Assembly (NCBI RefSeq): GCF_021390595.1 | Contig: NZ_JAJEJR010000001.1 | Coordinates: 1,612,001 to 1,676,000 of the forward strand | DNA: 64,000 nucleotides | Direction: 5' to 3' | Source: Paraburkholderia sp. HP33-1 | Lineage (GTDB): Bacteria > Pseudomonadota > Gammaproteobacteria > Burkholderiales > Burkholderiaceae | Shown: positions 22,519-33,147 of the stretch, piece after piece | Layout: every line of letters starts with the position of its first letter | How positions within the stretch are numbered: the first letter of the stretch is position 1 | Notes under the pieces: generated by a model | The model's database searches: none | Seen by the model: the letters and a program-made list of their open reading frames with translations, nothing else | What the model was told of the DNA's origin: nothing | Program-made: the position numbers and the translations under genes

Positions 22519-24204
22519 ATGACGACGCCGCTGCTGGGCCAGATGATGGACGTGCCGCTCAACGTGTCATCGCTGCTCGCGCATGCCGCGCGGCATTTCG
22601 GCAGTACCGAGATCGTGTCGCGGCGCATCGAAGGCGATCTGCATCGCTACACGTACCGCGATTGCGAGAAGCGCGCGAAACAGCTCGCACAGGCGCTGCT
22701 CGCGCTCGGCGTCGAACCGGGCGAACGGATCGGGACGCTCGCGTGGAACGGCTACCGGCATCTCGAAGCGTATTACGGCATCACCGGCTTCGGCGCCGTG
22801 TGCCACACGATCAACCCGCGGCTTTTCGCCGAGCAGATCGCGTACATCATCAATCACGCCGACGACGCGTACGTGTTGTTCGACACGACCTTCGCCGCGC
22901 TCGTCGACACGCTCGCGCCGCAGTGCCCGCGCGTGCGCGGCTGGATCGCAATGTGCGACGAAGCGCATCGGCCGGCCATGCAAACGCCGGATGGCCGGCC
23001 CCCCGTGCTGTGCTACGAAACGCTGATGGACGGGCAGGACGGCCGCTTCGACTGGCCGGCGCTCGACGAGCGCCAGGCGTCCTACCTCTGCTATACGTCG
23101 GGCACGACCGGCAATCCGAAAGGCGCGCTGTATTCGCATCGCTCGACGGTCCTGCACGCGTTCGGCGCGGCGCTGCCCGACGCGATGAGCCTGTCCGCGC
23201 ACGACTCGGCGCTGCCCGTCGTGCCGATGTTCCATGTGAACGCATGGGGCCTGCCTCATGCGGGCCCGTTGACCGGCGCGAAGCTCGTATTTCCCGGCAA
23301 GGATCTCGACGGCAAGTCGTTGTACGAACTGATGGAAAGCGAGCGCGTCACGTATTCGGCGGGCGTGCCGACCGTATGGCTCGGTCTGCTGAACTACCTG
23401 CGCGAGACGGGCGCGAAGTTTTCGTCGCTCGAACGCACGGTGATCGGCGGCTCAGCGTGTCCGCCCGCGATGCTGCGCATCCTGGAGGACGACTACGGCG
23501 TGCAGGTGATCCATGCATGGGGCATGACGGAGATGTCGCCGCTTGGCACCTTGTCGAAACTGACGTGGGAGCAGAGCCAGCGGCCCATCGCGGAGCAGCG
23601 CAAGCTGCTCGAAAAGCAGGGCCATGCGATCTATGGTGTCGATATGAAGATCGTCGGCGAGGATGGCCGCGAGCTGCCCTGGGATGGCGTTGCGTTCGGC
23701 GATCTGCACGTGCGCGGAGCGTGGGTGATCGACCGGTACTTCCGCACGGACGAGTCACCGCTCGTCGATGGCTGGTTCCCGACCGGCGATGTCGCGACGA
23801 TCGACCCCGACAGCTTCCTGCACATCACCGACCGCTCGAAGGACGTGATCAAGTCGGGTGGCGAATGGATCAGTTCGATCGACATCGAGAACGTCGCGAT
23901 CGCACATCCGGCGGTCGCGGAAGCCGCGTGCATCGCGTGTGCGCATCCGAAGTGGACCGAGCGGCCGCTGCTCGTCGTCGTCAAGCGCGCGGAGCACGAG
24001 CTCACGCGCGACGAGCTGCTCGCGTTCTACGAAGGCAAGGTCGCGAAGTGGTGGATTCCCGACGACGTCGTGTTCGTCGACGAGCTGCCCCACACGGCGA
24101 CCGGCAAGCTGCAGAAGCTGAAGCTGCGCGAACTGTTCCGCGCCCACGTGCTGCCATCTGCGCTTGAAGACAGCCGCAACTGTCCGCTGACACCCTCCGC
24201 CTAG
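22519..24204 (+). CDS. Acyl-CoA synthetase (AMP-forming), AlkK/DmdB-like
   Basis: 561-residue ANL-superfamily ligase that activates a carboxylic acid to its CoA ester through an acyl-AMP. The P-loop motif [18 protein letters not shown], the A5 motif [24 protein letters not shown], the hinge [14 protein letters not shown] and the C-terminal lysine region TATGKLQK are all present. The family includes medium-chain (AlkK) and methylthiopropionate (DmdB) ligases; the substrate cannot be told apart here. It precedes a FadB/FadA pair, so it probably feeds beta-oxidation. The start was chosen at [11 protein letters not shown] with GAGGAG upstream. Confidence 0.88.
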   Translation: MTTPLLGQMMDVPLNVSSLLAHAARHFGSTEIVSRRIEGDLHRYTYRDCEKRAKQLAQALLALGVEPGERIGTLAWNGYRHLEAYYGITGFGAVCHTINPRLFAEQIAYIINHADDAYVLFDTTFAALVDTLAPQCPRVRGWIAMCDEAHRPAMQTPDGRPPVLCYETLMDGQDGRFDWPALDERQASYLCYTSGTTGNPKGALYSHRSTVLHAFGAALPDAMSLSAHDSALPVVPMFHVNAWGLPHAGPLTGAKLVFPGKDLDGKSLYELMESERVTYSAGVPTVWLGLLNYLRETGAKFSSLERTVIGGSACPPAMLRILEDDYGVQVIHAWGMTEMSPLGTLSKLTWEQSQRPIAEQRKLLEKQGHAIYGVDMKIVGEDGRELPWDGVAFGDLHVRGAWVIDRYFRTDESPLVDGWFPTGDVATIDPDSFLHITDRSKDVIKSGGEWISSIDIENVAIAHPAVAEAACIACAHPKWTERPLLVVVKRAEHELTRDELLAFYEGKVAKWWIPDDVVFVDELPHTATGKLQKLKLRELFRAHVLPSALEDSRNCPLTPSA

Positions 24205-24227
24205 GGGAAACCCCGCTCGCCAACAAA

Positions 24228-24257
24228 TTGAACGCTCGTGCTTTTTTAGTGTATTCT
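24228..24257 (+). promoter_or_regulatory. Sigma-70 promoter before the FadB-like gene
   Basis: TTGAAC at 24228-24233 is followed by an 18-base spacer and TATTCT at 24252-24257. The start codon of the FadB-like gene lies 117 bp further on. Its presence suggests the fad pair can be expressed apart from the ligase gene. Confidence 0.6.
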
Positions 24258-24373
24258 GCCTGCTGACCCCGGAGCCGTCGCTTGAAAAAGCCTGACAATG
24301 AGCAGGCTCGACGGACCGGACAGGCGGCGCATCAGGCGCCGCCTCAATGCATGGATCGCACGGAGGCACGCAG

Positions 24374-26464
24374 ATGGCAGTGGACTACACAACTCGTGAC
24401 GGCGTCGCCGTCCTCACGCTGAACAATCCTCCCGTCAACGGGCTTGGGCTGTCGACGCGAACGGGTATCGTCGAAGGGCTCGAGCGCGCGCAGAACGATC
24501 CGGCCGTCAAGGCCATCGTGCTGACCGGCGCGGGCAAGGCCTTTTCGGGCGGCGCCGACATCACTGAATTCAATACGCCGAAGGCGACCCAGGAGCCGAC
24601 GCTCCCGACGGTCATTGAAGCCGTCGAAGGCAGCGCGAAGCCGGTCGTCGCTGCAATCCACAGCGTCGCTATGGGCGGTGGCCTCGAGCTTGCGCTCGGT
24701 GCTCATTACCGCGTCGCGGCGGCCGGCGCGCAGATCGCGCTGCCCGAGGTGAAGCTCGGCATCCTGCCAGGCGCGGGCGGCACGCAGCGTCTGCCGCGCG
24801 CGATTGGTCTCGAAGCGTCGCTGAACATGATCGTGTCCGGCGCGCCGGTGCTCTCCGAGAAGCTCGCCGATTCGGGCCTGTTCGACGAAGTCGTCGCGAA
24901 CGCCGCCGAGTTGGCCGACACCGCGCTCGCTTTCGCGCGCAAGGTCGGCGCGCAGGCAGGTCCGCATCCGAAGGTGCGCGACCGCAAGATCGAGCATCCG
25001 AACGCGGCTGGTTTCATCCAGTTCGCGCGCAACAGCGTCGCGGCAATCGCGAAGAATTTCCCGGCGCCGCATAAATGCATCGACGCGGTCGAAGCCGGTG
25101 TAAACGACGGCTTCGACAAGGGCCTCGCATTCGAGCGCGAATGCTTCACCGCGCTCGTGCAGACGCCGGAGAGCCGCGCGCTGCGTCACGCGTTCTTCGG
25201 CGAGCGCGCGGCGAGCAAGATTCCCGATGTGCCGTCCGATACGCCGGTGCGCGACATCACTCAGGTGGCCGTGATCGGCGCGGGCACGATGGGTGGCGGC
25301 ATCGCGATGAACTTCATCAACGCGGGCATTCCGGTCACGCTGCTGGAAACGAAGCAGGAAGCGCTCGAGCGCGGTCTCGCGACGATCCGCAAGAACTACG
25401 AGGCGTCCGTCGCGAAAGGCAAGCTGAAGCCCGAGGTGATGGAGCAGCGCCTCGCGCTCCTGAGCCCAACGCTCTCCTACGACGACCTGAAGCAGGCCGA
25501 CCTGATCGTCGAAGCCGTGTTCGAAGAACTGGGCGTGAAGGAGCAGGTATTCCGCCGGCTCGACGAAGTCGCGAAGCCCGGTGCGATTCTCGCGTCGAAT
25601 ACGTCGACACTCGACGTCGACAGGATCGCCGCGTTCACGAAGCGTCCGCAGGATGTGGTCGGCATGCACTTCTTCAGCCCGGCCAACGTGATGAAGCTGC
25701 TCGAAGTCGTGCGCGGTAAGGAGACCGCCAAAGACGTGCTCGCCACCGTGATGAAGCTCGCGAAGAAGATCAGGAAGACCGCGGTCGTGTCGGGCGTGTG
25801 CGACGGCTTTATCGGCAATCGCATGATCGAGCAATACATTCGCCAGGCGCTCTTCATGCTCGAAGAGGGCGCGCTGCCCGCACAGGTCGACCGCGCCATC
25901 GAGAAGTTCGGCTTCGCGATGGGTCCGTTCCGCATGAGCGACCTCGCCGGTAATGACATCGGCTGGGCGATCCGCAAGCGTCGCTATCTGGAACACCCGG
26001 ACATGCATTACTCGAAGGTCGCCGACCGTCTGTGCGAGATGGGCCGCTTCGGCCAGAAGACCGGCGGCGGCTGGTACGACTACAAGGCGGGCGATCGCAC
26101 CGCGTATCCGTCGAGCGTGGTCAACGACATGATCGGCGAGTACTCGAAGGAAACCAGCGCGGAGCGCCGCAAGATCAGCGACGAGGAAATCGTCGAGCGT
26201 CTGGTGTTCGCGCTCGTCAACGAAGGCGCGAAGATTCTCGAGGAAGGCATCGCGTCGAAGGCGTCGGATATCGACATGGTCTATCTGACCGGCTACGGCT
26301 TCCCGCTCTATCGCGGCGGCCCGATGCTGTACGCCGACACGGTCGGGCTCTACAACGTCGAGCGCGCGATTCGCCGCTATGCGGCGCGGCCGAACGGCGA
26401 CGCGTGGAAGCTCGCGCCGAGTATCTCGAAGCTGGCCGCCGAAGGGCGCGGCTTCAACGGCTGA
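24374..26464 (+). CDS. Bifunctional enoyl-CoA hydratase / 3-hydroxyacyl-CoA dehydrogenase (FadB-like)
   Basis: Carries out the hydration and NAD-dependent oxidation steps of beta-oxidation. 696 residues. The N-terminal crotonase domain covers roughly residues 1-190 with [10 protein letters not shown] and the oxyanion segment [11 protein letters not shown]. The dehydrogenase domain begins near 295 with the NAD motif [15 protein letters not shown] and continues with [14 protein letters not shown] and the C-terminal helical domain. The start has GGAGG at optimal spacing. It forms a unit with the thiolase 137 bp downstream. This is the peroxisomal/FadJ-like layout; no isomerase activity can be inferred. 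Confidence 0.92.
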   Translation: MAVDYTTRDGVAVLTLNNPPVNGLGLSTRTGIVEGLERAQNDPAVKAIVLTGAGKAFSGGADITEFNTPKATQEPTLPTVIEAVEGSAKPVVAAIHSVAMGGGLELALGAHYRVAAAGAQIALPEVKLGILPGAGGTQRLPRAIGLEASLNMIVSGAPVLSEKLADSGLFDEVVANAAELADTALAFARKVGAQAGPHPKVRDRKIEHPNAAGFIQFARNSVAAIAKNFPAPHKCIDAVEAGVNDGFDKGLAFERECFTALVQTPESRALRHAFFGERAASKIPDVPSDTPVRDITQVAVIGAGTMGGGIAMNFINAGIPVTLLETKQEALERGLATIRKNYEASVAKGKLKPEVMEQRLALLSPTLSYDDLKQADLIVEAVFEELGVKEQVFRRLDEVAKPGAILASNTSTLDVDRIAAFTKRPQDVVGMHFFSPANVMKLLEVVRGKETAKDVLATVMKLAKKIRKTAVVSGVCDGFIGNRMIEQYIRQALFMLEEGALPAQVDRAIEKFGFAMGPFRMSDLAGNDIGWAIRKRRYLEHPDMHYSKVADRLCEMGRFGQKTGGGWYDYKAGDRTAYPSSVVNDMIGEYSKETSAERRKISDEEIVERLVFALVNEGAKILEEGIASKASDIDMVYLTGYGFPLYRGGPMLYADTVGLYNVERAIRRYAARPNGDAWKLAPSISKLAAEGRGFNG

Positions 26465-26601
26465 GTCGAACGCACGGATTGAGCGATGCGGGTTCGGCTT
26501 GCATCGCTCGCATGAAACGACAGAGGCGGCGCGGTGATGCGCTTTTGAGCGCACGGCAGTGAGCCGGCGCGCCGCTTTCGACATAGCAATTGGAGAAACG
26601 C

Positions 26602-27780
26602 ATGACTGATGCCGTAATCGTATCCACCGCCCGCACGGGCCTCGCCAAATCGTGGCGCGGCGGTTTCAACATGACGCACGGCGCGACGCTCGGCGGCCAC
26701 GTGACGCAGGCCGCGGTCGAGCGCGCGAAGCTCGACCCGGCGCGCGTCGAGGACGTGATCATGGGTTGCGCGAATCCGGAAGGCGCGACGGGCGGCAATA
26801 TCGCGCGGCAGATCGCGTTGCGCGCGGGCCTGCCGGTCAGCGTGCCGGGCATGACCGTGAATCGTTTCTGCTCGTCGGGATTGCAGACGATCGCGCTCGC
26901 GTCGCAACGCGTCATTGCCGGTGAAGGCGACGTGTTCGTCGCGGGTGGCGTCGAATCGATCTCGTGCGTGCAGAACGAGATGAACCGCCACATGCTGACC
27001 GAAGGCTGGCTCACCGAGCACAAGCCGGAGATCTACTGGTCGATGCTGCAGACCGCCGAGAACGTCGCGAAGCGCTACTCGATCTCGAAGGAACGTCAGG
27101 ACGAGTACGGCGTGCGCTCGCAGCAGCGCGCGGCGGCCGCGCTCGAAGCGGGCAAGTTCAGGGACGAGATCGTGCCGCTGACGGTTCTCGCCGGCGTCGC
27201 CGACAAGGCGAGCGGCCGCCTCTTCACGAAGGAAGTGACCGTCAGCGGCGACGAAGGCATTCGCGCCGACACGACGCTCGAAGGGGTGTCGAAGATTCGC
27301 ACCGCGATGCCGGGCGGCGTGATCACGGCGGGCAATGCGAGTCAGTTCTCGGACGGCGCATCGGCCTGCGTGGTGATGAACGCGAAAGTCGCGGAACGCG
27401 AAGGGCTGCAGCCGCTTGGTATTTACCGCGGCTTCGCGGTGGCCGGTTGCGAGCCTGACGAAATGGGCATCGGCCCGGTGTTCGCGGTGCCGAAGCTGCT
27501 CAAACAGGCCGGCCTGAAGGTCGAGGACATCGACTTGTGGGAACTCAACGAAGCGTTCGCGGTGCAGGTGCTGTATTGCGCGGACAAGCTCGGCATTCCG
27601 CACGACCGACTGAACGTGAACGGCGGCGCGATCGCGGTCGGCCATCCGTATGGCGTCTCGGGCGCGCGGCTGACGGGTCATGCGCTCATCGAAGGCAAGC
27701 GGCGCGGCGCCAGGTTCGTCGTCGTCACGATGTGCATCGGCGGCGGGCAGGGCGCGGCAGGTTTGTTCGAAGTGGTTTGA
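26602..27780 (+). CDS. Acetyl-CoA C-acyltransferase (thiolase, FadA-like)
   Basis: Thiolytic step of beta-oxidation, releasing acetyl-CoA. 392 residues, the standard thiolase length. The nucleophile is Cys90 in [12 protein letters not shown]. The other active-site elements are [11 protein letters not shown] with the catalytic His and [12 protein letters not shown] with the second Cys. The start is preceded by GGAGAAACGC. It is the downstream partner of the FadB-like protein. Confidence 0.94.
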   Translation: MTDAVIVSTARTGLAKSWRGGFNMTHGATLGGHVTQAAVERAKLDPARVEDVIMGCANPEGATGGNIARQIALRAGLPVSVPGMTVNRFCSSGLQTIALASQRVIAGEGDVFVAGGVESISCVQNEMNRHMLTEGWLTEHKPEIYWSMLQTAENVAKRYSISKERQDEYGVRSQQRAAAALEAGKFRDEIVPLTVLAGVADKASGRLFTKEVTVSGDEGIRADTTLEGVSKIRTAMPGGVITAGNASQFSDGASACVVMNAKVAEREGLQPLGIYRGFAVAGCEPDEMGIGPVFAVPKLLKQAGLKVEDIDLWELNEAFAVQVLYCADKLGIPHDRLNVNGGAIAVGHPYGVSGARLTGHALIEGKRRGARFVVVTMCIGGGQGAAGLFEVV

Positions 27781-27797
27781 GCGGACGTGGGCCGGGG

Positions 27798-28310
27798 TCA
27801 TTGCCAGCCCGCGTCCGATGACGGCAGGCTTAGCGTCCCCTGATCGGTGAATCGCGTGGTACCGGTCATGCCACCCGCGAGCTTGCCGCGCAGAACGTAC
27901 GGAACCTGTCCGGACTGCGCGGCGCCGGCTAACGCGAAGGCTTGACGAACCGCGGCGAAAGCCGGCACGGTCAGCGGCACGGTGACGACGGTTTCGCCGA
28001 AGCGCGGCACGGTGCCGCTCTCGTCGCTGACTCCGCTCGCGAACGGCTTGCCGTTCAGTTCGAGATCGAGCGACACGCCGTTGAAGCTGATCGGGGAGTC
28101 GTTGGGATTCTGCACGCGCAGCTTGAAGTTGAAGCGCATCTCCATGCCCTGGCCAGCGATCGGCTCGATGCCCGCCACATTGACGCGCAACGGGTCGGCG
28201 CCGAACATCCCCGCGCAGCCAGCGAGTGTCAGCGTGACAACGACAACGACGGCGAACAGACGCCACACATCTGAGACCTTGCCTGGCAGCAGCGCGCGAA
28301 AGAATGACAT
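27798..28310 (-). CDS. LEA type 2 (WHy domain) lipoprotein
   Basis: 170-residue protein with an N-terminal hydrophobic segment and lipobox LTLAGC, so a lipid-anchored envelope protein. The mature part is a single WHy/LEA14-like beta domain recognisable by FNFKLRVQNPNDSPISFNGV. The family is thought to bind or stabilise partners under stress, with no firm bacterial function. The ATG at 28310 has GAGGTG upstream; a start 12 codons earlier would only extend the signal peptide. It converges on the thiolase gene with a 17-bp gap. Confidence 0.8.
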   Translation of the reverse strand: MSFFRALLPGKVSDVWRLFAVVVVVTLTLAGCAGMFGADPLRVNVAGIEPIAGQGMEMRFNFKLRVQNPNDSPISFNGVSLDLELNGKPFASGVSDESGTVPRFGETVVTVPLTVPAFAAVRQAFALAGAAQSGQVPYVLRGKLAGGMTGTTRFTDQGTLSLPSSDAGWQ

Positions 28311-28379
28311 GGCCTGCACCTCGAACGAAGCGGGTTGGTCATGCATTGTAACGGGCCGCGTGGCGCGCGCAGTGACGTT

Positions 28380-28778
28380 TCAGGCGGCACGCCGCCACCG
28401 TATGCGCACGACGCAAGCGAGACGCCGAACGGCTTGCAGAATGAAACCGCGCGCGCTGTGTTCAGCGCGCGCAGGCAGCACGATGAACGCGGCGCGATTG
28501 CCCTGCGTCGCGCGGATCGACACGACGCCACGTTGCGACGTCACAAACCGCTCGCCTTCTTGCAACGTGAACGACATGAGCGGGGAGTCGTTGCCGAGCC
28601 ACGCGAGCGAATGATCGCGGAAGACGAGTTGCAATGCACCTTCGAGCGCGATGATCGAACTGCGGGCGCGCAAGTCGTGCAGGACCATCTGACCGGCGGC
28701 AAGACGCGACGCCGCGGGGCGATGCAGATCTGCATCGGGTAAAGAGCGAGGTTGATGGCGGGATGGACGCAAAGGCAT
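28380..28778 (-). CDS. DUF2917 domain protein
   Basis: 132-residue basic protein. The fold looks like a small cupin-type barrel of the DUF2917 family: ASRLAAGQMVLHDL, ALQLVFRDHSLAWLGND, TLQEGERFV and RGVVSIRA are the family's signature blocks. The biochemical role is unknown. It is divergent from the MocR regulator gene, with 178 bp between the starts. That layout suggests it may be a target of that regulator. Confidence 0.7.
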   Translation of the reverse strand: MPLRPSRHQPRSLPDADLHRPAASRLAAGQMVLHDLRARSSIIALEGALQLVFRDHSLAWLGNDSPLMSFTLQEGERFVTSQRGVVSIRATQGNRAAFIVLPARAEHSARGFILQAVRRLACVVRIRWRRAA

Positions 28779-28956
28779 GGCCGATTCCTTTAAACCGTTT
28801 TCGTGTCACACAGCTTAGGGAGTCCGTCCAGATGAAAACAGCCGCAGCGGCCGGCAATCTGAACCGGTACAGTGGTGGGTTTTGTCACGCTGTATCGGTC
28901 CGAATCACGTCGATGTGTATCTGTCGCGGCGAGCGATCTATCCGCACCATCGGCTC
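28779..28956. promoter_or_regulatory. Divergent regulatory region between DUF2917 and MocR genes
   Basis: Two similar stretches, GTGTCACACAGCTTAGG near 28803 and TTGTCACGCTGTATCGG near 28880, lie in the same orientation about 77 bp apart. MocR-type regulators usually bind direct repeats upstream of their own divergent target, so these are candidate operators. The match is partial and by eye. Confidence 0.35.
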
Positions 28957-30462
28957 ATGAGCGAACCCCTCTTCACACCGCAAGATCTCTCGACGGACCG
29001 GCCAGCCGAGCGCCAGCCGCTTTACCGGCAACTGGCCGACCAATACCGCCGCGCGATCGGCAACGGTGTGCTGCGCCCGGGCGAGCGCATGCCGTCGATG
29101 CGCGCATTCATGCAGCGCCACGGCGTGAGCCTCGCGACAGCGACCGAGAGCTATCGCGAGCTCGAACGCGCCGCGCTGATCGACGCCCGGCCGCGCGCCG
29201 GCTATTTCGTGCGCGTGCCGCCGACGGCTGTGTTGCCCCGCGCCGCCGAGCCCGATCTCGCGATGCAGCCCGGCGCCGCCGCGCAGTTCGTCGGCATTCA
29301 CTCGGAAATTTCGGCGCTCGTGTCGAAATTCCAGCGCCATCCGCACGCGCTCAATCTCGGCGGCGCGACCGCGTCGCCCGATCTCTATCCGACCGATGCG
29401 CTGCAAAAAGCCGCCGTGCGCGCGTTGCGCCGGCGGCCTACCTTGCTGACCGCCGTCGGGCCCGATCAGGGTGATCCGGCGCTGCGCGCCATCATCGCCC
29501 GGCGCGCACTGGAGGCCGGCAGCCAGCTCGGCGCGGACGCCATCATCATGACGCACGGCGGCGTCGAAGCGATGAACCTCGCGTTGCGCGCGGTGACGCA
29601 GCCGGGCGACACGGTCGCGGTCGAATCGCCGTGCTTCTTCGGATTGCTGCAGGCGCTCGAAAGTCTCGGACTGCGCGCGCTCGAAATTCCGACCAGCCCG
29701 AGTACCGGCCTCGCGATCGAGGCGCTGTCGTTCGCGCTGGACACGCATCCGGACATCAAGGCGGTCGTGGTGGTGCCGAACCTGCAAAACCCGCTCGGCA
29801 GCGTGATGCCGGATGCGCACAAGGCGAGCCTCGTCGAACTGTGCGCGCGCGCCGGCATCGCGCTGATCGAGGACGATCCCTACCGCGAGCTCGTCGATGC
29901 CGCGCAGCCGCTTCGCTCGCTGAAAGCCTGGGACACCGATGGCACCGTGATCCAGTGCACCTCGTTCAACAAGACGCTGGCCCCTGGCATGCGCGTCGGC
30001 TGGATCAACGGCGGCCGATGGCATCGGCGCATCGGCATGCTGAAGTTCGCGCAGTCGCGCCACAACGAACAGTTGTCGCAAGTCGTGCTCGCCGGGTTCC
30101 TGGAGACGAGCGCGTACGAGCGCCATTTGCGGCGTTTGCGCGAGAGCTTGCAACTGCAGCGTGAGCGGATGGCCGCGGCAGTGGCGGCATCGTTTCCCGA
30201 CGGCACGCGCTTCACGCCGCCGCGCGGCGGGATGTTTTTCTGGATCGAATTGCCGCGTGAAGTATCGTCGTCGGCTTTTTTCGATGCCGCGTTGGCTGAC
30301 GGTATTCGCATCATGCCGGGCACGGTGTTTTCGAACGCGGGGCGTTTCGATCACTTCATCCGGCTCAGCTGTCCGAGTGCGGATCTGGATCTGACCGACG
30401 AAGCAGTGCGCAGACTGGGGCGCCTGGCGGCACGGATGGCGGCCCATGCGCCAACGCGATAG
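28957..30462 (+). CDS. MocR/PdxR-type transcriptional regulator (GntR HTH fused to aminotransferase)
   Basis: 501 residues. The N-terminal winged helix (about 20-95) contains PLYRQLADQYRRAI, the recognition segment RMPSMRAFMQRHGVSLATATESYREL and GYFV. The rest is a fold-type I aminotransferase domain with the PLP lysine in SFNKTLAPGMRVGW and the substrate segment PNLQNPLGSVM. MocR proteins are DNA-binding regulators that use PLP or an amino compound as ligand, not metabolic enzymes. The likely target is the divergent DUF2917 gene; the ligand is unknown. The ATG at 28957 was preferred over one 25 codons upstream because family proteins start near the HTH. Confidence 0.9.
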   Translation: MSEPLFTPQDLSTDRPAERQPLYRQLADQYRRAIGNGVLRPGERMPSMRAFMQRHGVSLATATESYRELERAALIDARPRAGYFVRVPPTAVLPRAAEPDLAMQPGAAAQFVGIHSEISALVSKFQRHPHALNLGGATASPDLYPTDALQKAAVRALRRRPTLLTAVGPDQGDPALRAIIARRALEAGSQLGADAIIMTHGGVEAMNLALRAVTQPGDTVAVESPCFFGLLQALESLGLRALEIPTSPSTGLAIEALSFALDTHPDIKAVVVVPNLQNPLGSVMPDAHKASLVELCARAGIALIEDDPYRELVDAAQPLRSLKAWDTDGTVIQCTSFNKTLAPGMRVGWINGGRWHRRIGMLKFAQSRHNEQLSQVVLAGFLETSAYERHLRRLRESLQLQRERMAAAVAASFPDGTRFTPPRGGMFFWIELPREVSSSAFFDAALADGIRIMPGTVFSNAGRFDHFIRLSCPSADLDLTDEAVRRLGRLAARMAAHAPTR

Positions 30463-30582
30463 CGGGTATCATTTCCGGTTGCGAGCAGCCACCGAGTTGA
30501 CGAAATGGCGTGATGCGCAAGCTCGCCGAACCTGCCGAAGGCTCCACACGCGCCGTCGGCTACCCAATCTGATACCCAGGTA

Positions 30583-31068
30583 ATGACCGATCCATCCACC
30601 CCATCCAGAACGGGCCATGCATCGTTGCTCGAAAGCCCGTTCGTCGAGCGTCTCGGCGCACAGTTGTTGTCGGCCGCCGACGGCGTCAGCGAAGTCGTAC
30701 TGCCGTTGCAGCCCGATCATATGAACACGTGGGACGTCGCGCACGGCGGCGTCACGATGACGCTCGCCGACGTCGCGCTCGCGACGGCCGCGCGCAGTCT
30801 CGCCGCCGACGGCGTCGGCGTCGTTACCGTCGAGATGAAGGTCAACTTCATGCAGCCGGGCCGCGGCGAGTTGCGCGCGACCGGCCGCGTGCTGCATCGC
30901 TCGACGACGATGGCCTATTGCGAAGGCGAGATCCGCGATAGCGCTGGCCACTTCGTCGCGAAAGCGCTTGGCACTTTCAAGTACATGCGCCGCCTCGCGG
31001 TGGGCCGCGACATCGCGCAACAGCGTCTGCGCAGCGATCCGTCGGCGAAGCCCGGTCCGAGCGACTGA
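30583..31068 (+). CDS. PaaI-family hotdog thioesterase
   Basis: 161-residue single hotdog-fold protein that hydrolyses acyl-CoA thioesters. The family motif is WDVAHGGVTMTLADVALATAAR, where the Asn/Asp and the HGG helix start form the active site. The C-terminal tail after KALGTFKYM is extended. It lies at the head of a same-strand series with an MDR reductase, an SDR and a hydrolase, suggesting a lipid or carbonyl breakdown pathway of unknown substrate. Confidence 0.85.
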   Translation: MTDPSTPSRTGHASLLESPFVERLGAQLLSAADGVSEVVLPLQPDHMNTWDVAHGGVTMTLADVALATAARSLAADGVGVVTVEMKVNFMQPGRGELRATGRVLHRSTTMAYCEGEIRDSAGHFVAKALGTFKYMRRLAVGRDIAQQRLRSDPSAKPGPSD

Positions 31069-31150
31069 GCACCCATCGCATTCAACCATTCAAGGAAAGA
31101 CCTGGATCCACCGGATGCAGGTCAGCCCATTAATCCAAGGAGACGACCTC

Positions 31151-32149
31151 ATGGCCCAGATCAACCGCCAGTTGCTGCTGGTTTCGCGCCCGCAAGGCGA
31201 AGCCACGCCCGATAACTTCAAGCTCGTCGAAACGCCGCTCGCGCCGCTCGCCGACGGCGAAGTGCGGGTGCGCAACCATTACCTGTCGCTCGATCCGTAT
31301 ATGCGCGGACGCATGAACGACAGCAAGTCGTACGCGGCGCCGCAGCCGTTGAACGAAGTGATGATCGGCGGCACGGTCGGCGAGGTCGTCGAGACGAGGA
31401 ATCCGAAGTTCACGGTCGGCGACAAGGTCGTCGCGATGTTCGGCTGGCAGGAGTACGGCACGTCGAACGGCGCGGGCATGCAGAAGGTCGACGACACGCA
31501 CGTGCCGCTGTCGGCGTATCTCGGCCCGGTCGGCATGCCGGGCGTCACCGCGTGGTACGGGCTGAACCGCATCATCGCGCCGAAGGCGGGCGAGACGGTG
31601 GTCGTCAGCGCGGCGAGCGGCGCGGTGGGCAGCGTGGTCGGCCAGCTCGCGAAGGCGGCGGGGGCGCGCGCGGTCGGCATCGCGGGCGGCGCGGACAAGT
31701 GCCGCTATGTGGTTGAGACGCTCGGCTTCGACGCGTGCGTCGACTACAAGGCCGGCAATCTGTACAAGGACCTGAAGGCCGTCACGCCCGATGGTGTCGA
31801 TGGCTACTTCGAGAACGTCGGCGGCGAGGTGCTCGACGCCACGCTCGCGCGCATGAACGCGTTCGGGCGCATCGCGTTGTGCGGCTTCATCGCGGGCTAT
31901 GACGGCCAGCCGCTGCCGCTGAAGCATCCGTCGCTGATGCTCACGCAGCGGCTGCTGGTGCAGGGTTTTATCGTCACCGAGCATATGGACGTGTGGCCCG
32001 AGGCGCTCAAGCAGCTCGGCGCGCTCGTCGCGCAGAAAAAGCTGCAATATCGCGAGACGATCGCGCAAGGGCTCGAAGCCGCGCCCGATGCCTTCATCGG
32101 TTTGCTGAAGGGCCGCAACTTCGGCAAGCAACTGGTCAAGCTGATCTGA
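31151..32149 (+). CDS. NADP-dependent oxidoreductase, MDR superfamily (CurA / leukotriene B4 dehydrogenase-like)
   Basis: 332-residue zinc-free medium-chain reductase acting on double bonds of unsaturated ketones or aldehydes. The N-terminal GroES-like part holds NHYLSLDPYMRGRM and the nucleotide domain has VVVSAASGAVGSVVGQLAK and YFENVGGEVLDA, all typical of the CurA/PTGR group. The start has AAGGAGACGACCTC upstream; the longer open frame was rejected. It is followed after 23 bp by an SDR gene, so both are probably cotranslated from one message. Confidence 0.9.
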   Translation: MAQINRQLLLVSRPQGEATPDNFKLVETPLAPLADGEVRVRNHYLSLDPYMRGRMNDSKSYAAPQPLNEVMIGGTVGEVVETRNPKFTVGDKVVAMFGWQEYGTSNGAGMQKVDDTHVPLSAYLGPVGMPGVTAWYGLNRIIAPKAGETVVVSAASGAVGSVVGQLAKAAGARAVGIAGGADKCRYVVETLGFDACVDYKAGNLYKDLKAVTPDGVDGYFENVGGEVLDATLARMNAFGRIALCGFIAGYDGQPLPLKHPSLMLTQRLLVQGFIVTEHMDVWPEALKQLGALVAQKKLQYRETIAQGLEAAPDAFIGLLKGRNFGKQLVKLI

Positions 32150-32172
32150 GCATGACGCTAGGGAGTCAGAGG

Positions 32173-33054
32173 ATGTTCGAATTCGCAGGCAAGGTGGCGG
32201 TGATCACCGGCGCGGGCGGCGGCTTCGGCCGCGCGTTCGCGCACAAGGGCGCGGCGCTCGGCATGAAGCTCGTGCTCGCCGACGTCAACGCCGACCAGCT
32301 CGCGCAGACCGTCGATGCATTGCGCGAAGCCGGCGCCGACGCGATCGGCGTGCCGACCGACGTGTCGAGCGCCGCGCAGGTCGAGGCGCTCGCGCAGGCA
32401 GCGCTCGCCGCGTTCGGCAAGGTGCACGTGCTGTTCAACAACGCGGGCGTCGGCACCGGCGGCTTCCTGTGGGAAAGCACGGCGAACGACTGGTCGTGGG
32501 TGTTCGGCGTCAACGTGATGGGTGTCGCGCACGGCGTGCGCGTGTTCGCGCCGATCATGCTCGCTCAGAACGAGCCCGCGCATATCGTCAACACGGCGTC
32601 GGTGGCGGGGCTGCTGGCGCCGCCGGCGATGGGCATCTACAACGCGTCGAAGCATGCGGTGGTGGCGCTGACCGAGACGCTTTATCACGACCTGAAGCTC
32701 GCGCAGGCTGGCACGGACGGCGAGGTCGGCTGTTCGCTGCTGTGTCCGGCTTTCGTGCCGACCGGCATCGCGGATGCCGAGCGCGCGCGTCCCGACGGGT
32801 TGCGCAACGCGAGCCGGCCGACGCGCTCGCAGATCGCCGCCGGCAAGCAGTTGCAGCGCGCGGTGCAGTCGGGCAAGCTCACCGCCGCCGATGTCGCCGA
32901 CATCGCGTTCGAGGCGATCGCCGCGCGGCGTTTCTATATCATCACGCATCCGGGCATCATAGCGACCGTGAAGCTGCGCCACGAGGATATCGAACAGTTG
33001 CGCGAGCCGTCCGATCCGATGTCGCTGAAGCCCGAGGTGAAGAACGCACAGTAG
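32173..33054 (+). CDS. Short-chain dehydrogenase/reductase
   Basis: 293-residue classical SDR. The cofactor motif is TGAGGGFGRAF, followed by ADVNADQL, which suggests NAD preference because Asp follows the second strand. NNAG, the catalytic Ser in VNTASVAG and YNASKHA complete the set. The C-terminal tail is longer than in minimal SDRs. An alternative ATG at 32152 would add seven residues. It shares an operon with the MDR gene and the hydrolase downstream. Confidence 0.88.
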   Translation: MFEFAGKVAVITGAGGGFGRAFAHKGAALGMKLVLADVNADQLAQTVDALREAGADAIGVPTDVSSAAQVEALAQAALAAFGKVHVLFNNAGVGTGGFLWESTANDWSWVFGVNVMGVAHGVRVFAPIMLAQNEPAHIVNTASVAGLLAPPAMGIYNASKHAVVALTETLYHDLKLAQAGTDGEVGCSLLCPAFVPTGIADAERARPDGLRNASRPTRSQIAAGKQLQRAVQSGKLTAADVADIAFEAIAARRFYIITHPGIIATVKLRHEDIEQLREPSDPMSLKPEVKNAQ

Positions 33055-33147
33055 CGGCGCGGCCGGCGAGGCCGGTGCGCCGGCTCCTGCTCACTTTTGG
33101 CGCAGCCGCGCCGCCCGATGCGCGACGCGCGTCACGTTGCCGAAACC

